From the NCBI GenBank assembly GCA_032027005.1, contig JAVSMW010000015.1, positions 25,594 through 89,593 of the forward strand: 64,000 bases of DNA. Direction: 5' to 3'. The stretch is from JAVSMW01 sp032027005 (GTDB lineage: Bacteria; Bacillota; Thermincolia; Thermincolales; UBA2595). The position numbers and the translations under genes are program-made. Under the pieces are notes generated by a model. The model saw only the letters and a program-made list of their open reading frames with translations, was not told the origin of the DNA and ran no database searches. Positions 59,205 to 64,000 of the stretch are shown here, one piece after another; the stretch's first letter is position 1; each line of letters opens with the position of its first letter.

Positions 59205-59282
59205 ACCGCAGAGACGCAGAGGGAGAGGCTTATGCAGAGCGATTTTACCAAGATAAACTATGTTTTTCTGCGCCTCTGCGGT
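59205..59282. repeat. CGCAGAG-type foldback
   Basis: ACCGCAGAGACGCAGA (59205-59220) pairs with TCTGCGCCTCTGCGGT (59267-59282). The internal stretch has further CGCAGAG-like words (GCAGAGCG). The same word appears in 54077-54112. It lies in the otherwise empty 59037-59340 region, upstream of the DUF5667 gene. Confidence 0.7.
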
Positions 59283-59340
59283 ATGTTTTAATAAGCGTTG
59301 AATTTCCGAGAGAATATGTAAAAATTGGGAGGTTAAAGGA

Positions 59341-60360
59341 ATGAAGTACAAGATGAAAAAAGAATTAAAAAAGAAGATTGCCGCAATGGTTTTAGCAGCA
59401 TTTGTCGCCGGGGTACCCGGGACTGCTTTTGCCGGTGAAACCGCATTGCCAACTCCTGCAGTGGAGATTAATCAGGTAACTGCACCCCAAGAACAAGTAT
59501 CTATTAAAGAGATTAGAAATTCCGCAGGAGTACTGCCTGACTCACTTTTTTACAGTCTGGAGCGTGAACTGGAGGAACTACGCCTGCTGATTACGAAAAG
59601 TGAAGAAAGGCTTTCTGCCCTCAAAGCCCAATATGCCACTGAGAGAGCCTCAGAAGCAGTTATGATGGTTAATGAGGGTGAACAAGAACTTGCCCGTGCA
59701 GCAGCTGATGAATATATGAAGATGCTGGACTCGGCCGCAAAACATATAAATGCCGCAATTAAAGTCAGCGATGAGGCCGAAAAGACGCTGGCATCCCTTA
59801 ATGAAGCGTACAAGAGAAGTGAGGAGATCCTTAAGACTTCCCTTGCCGAGACACCGGAAGAAACCAGAGTGACAATCGAGAGCTTCTTTGCTGCCAAGGC
59901 TGCTTTCTTCGCTGCCAAGGACCAGTTTATGGAGGCTAAGAGGGAGCTTAAAGCCGCTAGAAAGAGTGGTGACCCGGAAGCAATCAGGGTCGCTGAGGAA
60001 AAGGTCAGAGCAGCAGAGGCGCTAAAGGATGAGCTTGAGGCCGCGAAAGATGCTGTTGAGCCTCTGAAGGATGAGCTTGAGGCTGTGAAAAATGCTGTTA
60101 AGCCGGCTCAGAAAGAAGTAAAGCAACTAACTAAACAGGTGGAAAAAAGAATTGAGCTGGGTACCAAACATATTGAAAAAGCAAATAAGAAGATGGAAAA
60201 AGTAGAGGAAAAGGCAAAAAAGGATGAGGAAAAAGAAAGAAAGCACGGGGAAAAAATGAAGAAGCTCAATGAGAAGGCCGAATACAAAGGTAAAAAAGCT
60301 GGAGATAAAGCTTCAGATGGCGATGACGACGACAATGATGATGATGACGACAGGGACTAA
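59341..60360 (+). CDS. Secreted DUF5667-like coiled-coil protein with acidic tail
   Basis: 339 residues, start ATG 59341 after GGGAGGTTAAAGGA. A signal peptide (KKKIAAMVLAAFVAGVPGTAFA) is followed by GVLPDSLFYSLERELEELRLLITKSEERLSALKAQYATERASEAV, the DUF5667 signature, then a long helical region (~80-310) with coiled-coil heptads and two near-identical KDELEA(A/V)K(D/N)AV units at ~230-250. The end is Lys-rich, then DGDDDDNDDDDDRD. The acidic tail may bind cations. Function unknown. Confidence 0.8.
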   Translation: MKYKMKKELKKKIAAMVLAAFVAGVPGTAFAGETALPTPAVEINQVTAPQEQVSIKEIRNSAGVLPDSLFYSLERELEELRLLITKSEERLSALKAQYATERASEAVMMVNEGEQELARAAADEYMKMLDSAAKHINAAIKVSDEAEKTLASLNEAYKRSEEILKTSLAETPEETRVTIESFFAAKAAFFAAKDQFMEAKRELKAARKSGDPEAIRVAEEKVRAAEALKDELEAAKDAVEPLKDELEAVKNAVKPAQKEVKQLTKQVEKRIELGTKHIEKANKKMEKVEEKAKKDEEKERKHGEKMKKLNEKAEYKGKKAGDKASDGDDDDNDDDDDRD

Positions 60361-60467
60361 CCTGGCAGTCCTTGATAAGTATCTGCCTCGGTTGAGAACC
60401 TCGGTGTAAAGAAATTTGCAATAGTGAAGGTGTTTAGATAGAAATGCAATTCTACCGATAGGATGTT

Positions 60468-60505
60468 CAGGGGCGTAACGAAGCTCAGGTTTCGTTGCGC
60501 CCCTT
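60468..60505. terminator. Bidirectional hairpin between convergent genes
   Basis: AGGGGCGTAACGAA pairs with TTCGTTGCGCCCCT around GCTCAGGT (one mismatch), followed by TGAACTTTTAATTT. Confidence 0.75.
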
Positions 60506-60563
60506 GAACTTTTAATTTACTAGCAAATCCTGTATTGACAAATATTACGGGGAAGAGGGGATT

Positions 60564-61625
60564 CTAGGGTTTATAGGTGATACCATTGGGCGTTTTCCCA
60601 ACCTTAACGGTTGCCATTACGGTGTTTTGAGAATTATCAATTACACTAACAGTATCCTCAAACATATTAGTTACATAAACCAATTTATTATCATTACTTG
60701 TTACTACGCCATGAGAGCCCTTGCCGGTTTGAATGGTAGCTACTACTTCTCTGGTAGACAAATCAATTTTGGAAACAGTATCAGAAGGTTCTTCTTCTGT
60801 TCCCTGGTTTGCAACAAAGGCATATTTATCATCATATTGTACAAAAATCTGTGCAGGCCCTTTCCCAACCGGTATTTTTTCTGTTTTACCTGTGTCAAGA
60901 TCAACAATGGCCAGAGCATTTTCGGCGTTTACAGTAACCAGCAGAGTCTTGCCATCGCTGGTTATTCCGGTTGTAACCGGGCTTTTTCCCACGGTGATTT
61001 TTCTGACTTCTTTAAAATTTGTAAGGTCTAAAACACTCACCGTATCTTCAGCCAGGTTGGCAACATATGCAAACTTATTATCTTTAGATATACGAAAACC
61101 ATGGGGACCCTTTCCAGTTGGTATGGATTTTATTTCTTTGTATGAACTTGTATCAATTACAGAAACATTTTTCCCCTCGTTGTTGGTGACCAATGCGAAT
61201 TTGCCATCATTGGTGAATACTATATGGGCAGGATGATTGCCCACCTCAACCTTTTTCAAAAGTTTATTTGATACCGTATCATAAAAGAGGGCAAATCCAT
61301 TCATATCCATATTCATAGACCCGCTGCTGCCATGTTCATCTGATTCTGGAACCATTGTAGCTCCCAATATTTTTCCATCAGGAGAAACTTGAACATTATG
61401 AACAGAGCCTTTTACAGTTATTGCGCTTTCTACTTCATTTGAGGTGGCATCTATTTTTGTGATGCTGCCTCCCTCGTCTGCCGTAAAATAAAAGGCATTT
61501 TGCTGAGCTACCGGATCATTTGCATTTTTTGGGGGGCTTGGTGGTTCCTGTACCTTAGCGCATGATGCTAGCAATAAGAAAGATAGTGTAAAGCTGATAA
61601 AGAAAAGATATTTTAATTTCAACAT
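60564..61625 (-). CDS. YncE-like beta-propeller lipoprotein
   Basis: 353 residues. A signal peptide with lipobox LASC (Cys ~22) is followed by repeated blades of about 42 residues, each with a (D/N)(N/G)KFAYVxNxxxxTVSVxDxxxxxxVxxIxVGKxP pattern (for example FALVTNNEGKNVSVIDTSSYKEIKSIPTGKGPHGF). Seven blades fit the YVTN/YncE propeller. A Met/Asp stretch (GSSGSMNMDMNGF) sits in blade 2. Role unknown; surface location is clear. Confidence 0.85.
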   Translation of the reverse strand: MLKLKYLFFISFTLSFLLLASCAKVQEPPSPPKNANDPVAQQNAFYFTADEGGSITKIDATSNEVESAITVKGSVHNVQVSPDGKILGATMVPESDEHGSSGSMNMDMNGFALFYDTVSNKLLKKVEVGNHPAHIVFTNDGKFALVTNNEGKNVSVIDTSSYKEIKSIPTGKGPHGFRISKDNKFAYVANLAEDTVSVLDLTNFKEVRKITVGKSPVTTGITSDGKTLLVTVNAENALAIVDLDTGKTEKIPVGKGPAQIFVQYDDKYAFVANQGTEEEPSDTVSKIDLSTREVVATIQTGKGSHGVVTSNDNKLVYVTNMFEDTVSVIDNSQNTVMATVKVGKTPNGITYKP

Positions 61626-61750
61626 TTTAACCTCCTCACAGACTGGATTATTTTCCGAAATATTATGTTCTGATTAAAAAATGTTATTTTATGTAAAACC
61701 TCTTTTGTTTAGAATAAAGCGGTTAAAAACTTTTTCATAGCAAGCTCGCC

Positions 61751-62494
61751 TTAAAGTGTCCAATAAGTAATTGTGTCACTAATCCCGAGTAAAGTAAACA
61801 AGACTCCAGCAGCTATTTGCATACGTCTGCCCCAATTTTTCGCTTTTTTCACCACCATCCTGTCTAAACCGATACCAATTGACAGTCCGATGAATAAAAG
61901 CAACGGGATTGCGGTTCCCACAGCAAAAACCGGCGGCAGCAGAAATCCGGTGGAAGATTGCAGCACCAATGGCATTAATAGTCCGAAAAACAGCCAAAAC
62001 ATCGTGGGACAAAATCCTAGCGAAAAAGCCACACCCATCAAGAAAGCACCACTTTTTCCGCCGATTCTTTCCGGCCATTGGTTCAGCCAATTAGATAACC
62101 GAAAACCGATATTTCCCGGCAGACGTAGCCACCCCATAAGAAATAGGCCAATAACAAGCAGTAACGGGCCGATTAGTTTTCTTGCGTAAACAAAAAATGG
62201 AATCGTCTCGTTGGATATTTTTTGTCCGAACATCCAAAATAATAGACCAAAAAGAGAATACACCAGCATTTTGCCCGAGAGATAAAAAGGCAGCTCAAGC
62301 CAGGATAGCCTCTGTTGAACATGACGATTACTGAAGTAAGTAATTGAGCCGATATTGGCGGAAATTTGGCACGGGGCAACCGAACCAAGCACTCCGAGGA
62401 ACAAAGCAGCCAGCATGGCAATATCTGATGAATAAGCCAGACCGGTTAAAGGTTGACTGAGCCAAGCACTAATGCGGCTAATAAATTCATACAT
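61751..62494 (-). CDS. SafE/DsbD-like membrane protein (DsbD_2 family)
   Basis: 247 residues with about six helices. Cys in GVLGSVAPCQISANIGS and in FSLGFCPTMFWLFFG are placed like the two membrane cysteines of CcdA/DsbD, so it may move thiol reducing power or metals across the membrane. It belongs to the TauE/SafE-related DsbD_2 group. It lies 43 bp after the TlpA gene on the same strand, making a redox cluster. Confidence 0.8.
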   Translation of the reverse strand: MYEFISRISAWLSQPLTGLAYSSDIAMLAALFLGVLGSVAPCQISANIGSITYFSNRHVQQRLSWLELPFYLSGKMLVYSLFGLLFWMFGQKISNETIPFFVYARKLIGPLLLVIGLFLMGWLRLPGNIGFRLSNWLNQWPERIGGKSGAFLMGVAFSLGFCPTMFWLFFGLLMPLVLQSSTGFLLPPVFAVGTAIPLLLFIGLSIGIGLDRMVVKKAKNWGRRMQIAAGVLFTLLGISDTITYWTL

Positions 62495-62537
62495 TATTCA
62501 TCACCACCGGTTAAACTCCTGTAAAGCCTAATCAAAA

Positions 62538-63119
62538 CTAATCCATATTAAGGACTAACTCTTCCATCGTTTCCAGAGTCATTGGCCCTACGATTTTATT
62601 CTGAATCACACCCTGTGTATCAATCATGTAGCTTGTCGGTATGGAGGTAGTTTGATACATTCCACCTACCACACTTTGGTCATCAAGGACTATAGGAAAA
62701 GTCAGACCATACTCTTTAGCAAATGCAGCAACATCCTCTGCTTTTTTTTCGGTTGCTGTTAAGTTTACCCCTAAAATAGTAACACCCTGATCTTTATATT
62801 TTTGATAAAAATTTTGCATGTCAGGCATCTCCGCCCGGCATGGGGGACACCAACTAGCCCAGAAATTTAAGATGACTTTTTGACCTCTTAAATCAGAAAG
62901 TTTCACATTTTGCCCTTCTATAGTTTTTAACTGAAAATCAGGTGCTATATTGCCTTGTTGAATGCCAGTCTCGGTCTTAAGTTTCCCGTCCTCGGACTCG
63001 GTTAGGATCGTTCCTTCTTTGGTTTCAGATAGATTTGGGCTTTTTTCATTTCCCATATCATATATTCCCCATGCAACTAATCCTGCTAAAAAAATAACAG
63101 CTAAAAGCTTTTTTACCAT
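62538..63119 (-). CDS. TlpA/ResA-family thiol-disulfide oxidoreductase
   Basis: 193 residues. An N-terminal anchor (VKKLLAVIFLAGLVAWGIYDM) is followed by a thioredoxin fold with WASWCPPCRAEMP (active site CPPC, ~100) and cis-Pro in TTSIPTSYMID. ResA types reduce apocytochrome c cysteines before haem attachment; the norC cytochrome is a possible client. 21 bp after ccdA and probably co-transcribed. Confidence 0.92.
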   Translation of the reverse strand: MVKKLLAVIFLAGLVAWGIYDMGNEKSPNLSETKEGTILTESEDGKLKTETGIQQGNIAPDFQLKTIEGQNVKLSDLRGQKVILNFWASWCPPCRAEMPDMQNFYQKYKDQGVTILGVNLTATEKKAEDVAAFAKEYGLTFPIVLDDQSVVGGMYQTTSIPTSYMIDTQGVIQNKIVGPMTLETMEELVLNMD

Positions 63120-63140
63120 TTGTCACCATTCCTTTCTAGT

Positions 63141-63875
63141 TTAAAATAAGGGGGCAAAACCAGCTAACCAGGCACTGATTTTTTGTAACTGGCCTGTAAA
63201 TAATAACGTTCCCATCCCAATTAGGATCCAACCATTGATCTGGGCAAGGTAAGGCAAAAACTTATTTATTTTATTCATGATACTAAATGAATGAGTGATC
63301 AGCAAAGATAACAGTATAAAGGGGATACCCAACCCCAGTGAATAGATAACAAGCAGGCCTAAACCGCTGTATAGAGTATCAGACGACCCGGCTAAAAGTA
63401 AGATGGATGATAGCGATAACCCCACACAGGGTGTCCACCCGGTTCCAAAAGCCAGACCAAGTAAAAAGGAATTCAAAGTATTTTTATTATCTCCTGGTTT
63501 AACCTGCCATCGCTTCTCTCGCATCAAAAATCTTAAATTTAAGATTCCTGTCATCTGAAAACCAAATAAGATGATAACTAAGCCGCCGATTTTTACGAGA
63601 AGACTGCGGTTTTCCGCAAAAAGTCTGCCAAATAAAGTTGCAGAAGCTCCCAACAGCATAAAAATCATACTGAAACCTAGAATGAAACTTATGGAGCGTA
63701 GCATTAAAACCTTTTTGGAAACATCAATCTTGTTTTCATTGATGGTCGTACCAGTAAGGTTAGCAACATATGCAGGCAATAACGGAAAAATGCAAGGTGA
63801 GAAAAAAGATAAGACACCGGCCGTAAAAGCGAATAAGACTGAGATATTTTCTATGTTTTTCACCTCGCTCTCCAT
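63141..63875 (-). CDS. ccdA: Cytochrome c biogenesis protein CcdA
   Basis: About 244 residues, six helices. The redox Cys residues are in SFFSPCIFPLLPAYVANLTG and FGTGWTPCVGLSLSSILLL. It carries electrons from cytosolic thioredoxin to extracytoplasmic TlpA/ResA. The start is taken as the ATG ending at 63875 (MESEVKNIENIS); the upstream TTG 63878 has no better SD. It is the first gene of the ccdA-tlpA-safE set on the minus strand. Confidence 0.92.
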   Translation of the reverse strand: MESEVKNIENISVLFAFTAGVLSFFSPCIFPLLPAYVANLTGTTINENKIDVSKKVLMLRSISFILGFSMIFMLLGASATLFGRLFAENRSLLVKIGGLVIILFGFQMTGILNLRFLMREKRWQVKPGDNKNTLNSFLLGLAFGTGWTPCVGLSLSSILLLAGSSDTLYSGLGLLVIYSLGLGIPFILLSLLITHSFSIMNKINKFLPYLAQINGWILIGMGTLLFTGQLQKISAWLAGFAPLF

Positions 63876-64000
63876 CAACTTACAATAAACTCAGGCTATG
63901 TTTTATCTTAGATTCGGAAAGTAAATTATAAAAACTTAATAATATCAAGGCTTTAAGATGGTTTTTTAGTGTAAAATTTTTAGCATAAAAAAGGAATCAC
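63876..64000. other. Upstream region of ccdA, no feature seen
   Basis: AT-rich stretch to the window's end; likely holds the ccdA promoter, but no clear -35/-10 pair was found. Confidence 0.3.

Overview
The window reads as a chromosome segment of a strictly anaerobic, Gram-positive, Peptococcaceae-like clostridium. Pointers are the rpoN-cggR-gapA-pgk-tpiA-gpmI-eno glycolytic cluster, a K+-dependent membrane pyrophosphatase, secG-rnr-smpB-ssrA in the usual Firmicute order, many TTG/GTG starts with strong Shine-Dalgarno sites, corrinoid-type methyltransferase genes and fragments, and a probable UGA-decoded selenoprotein. No genus can be named from the sequence alone.

Layout. 1-7.7 kb: 3' end of rpoN, then the glycolytic operon behind a clear tandem CggR operator. 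7.7-16.3 kb: hppA with its own promoter and a structured leader; two large foldback elements; a GntR regulator followed by the two ends of a deleted ABC exporter; a PH/DUF1648 membrane protein; secG, rnr, smpB and tmRNA. 16.3-33.3 kb: a mobile island just downstream of ssrA, flanked by diverged direct repeats of about 110 bp. It holds a truncated phage tail-lysis module (tail proteins, holin, amidase), an HTH/SHOCT/two-serine-recombinase cassette, and about 9.5 kb of cargo with defence-like domains: a tandem PPxGYW-HTH protein, a HEPN-like protein, a CoiA-like nuclease, a PLD nuclease, a DUF3800 protein and a DUF1643 protein. 33.3-38 kb: a toxin-antitoxin pair with a palindromic operator, a D,D-carboxypeptidase, a methyltransferase fragment and a PAS histidine kinase. 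38-46 kb: divergent cadC/cadA with operators, copper-amine-oxidase-N-domain proteins, a glycosyltransferase, a ZIP transporter and a deleted ACR3-type permease. 46-53 kb: an amidase, a NitT/TauT-type ABC importer, an MFS exporter and a YdcF/SanA protein. 53-64 kb: a Met-rich secreted protein, the candidate MerT-like selenoprotein, a rhodanese lipoprotein, norCB, a UroD-corrinoid protein gene split by a small mobile element, a DUF5667 protein, a beta-propeller lipoprotein, and a SafE/TlpA/CcdA thiol-redox set.

Three signals stand out. (1) A MerT-like ORF carries an in-frame TGA where MerT has a catalytic cysteine, followed at the right distance by a stem-loop with an fdhF-like GGTCT loop: probably a selenoprotein. 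(2) Two copies of a ~184-bp element that codes for nothing lie 26 kb apart; one interrupts a UroD-type gene, and removing it restores the reading frame. Its conserved right half looks like the right end or guide-RNA scaffold of an IS200/IS605-type element. (3) Two long palindromes share an almost identical apical core on unrelated but self-complementary stems, and a separate ~273-nt foldback lies beside one of them.

Gene decay is frequent: an ABC exporter, an ACR3 permease, an AcsE-like methyltransferase, a DUF1905 remnant, a copper-amine-oxidase-domain protein, a stop-broken reverse ORF and a frameshifted CoiA-like gene. No tRNA, rRNA or CRISPR array was seen.
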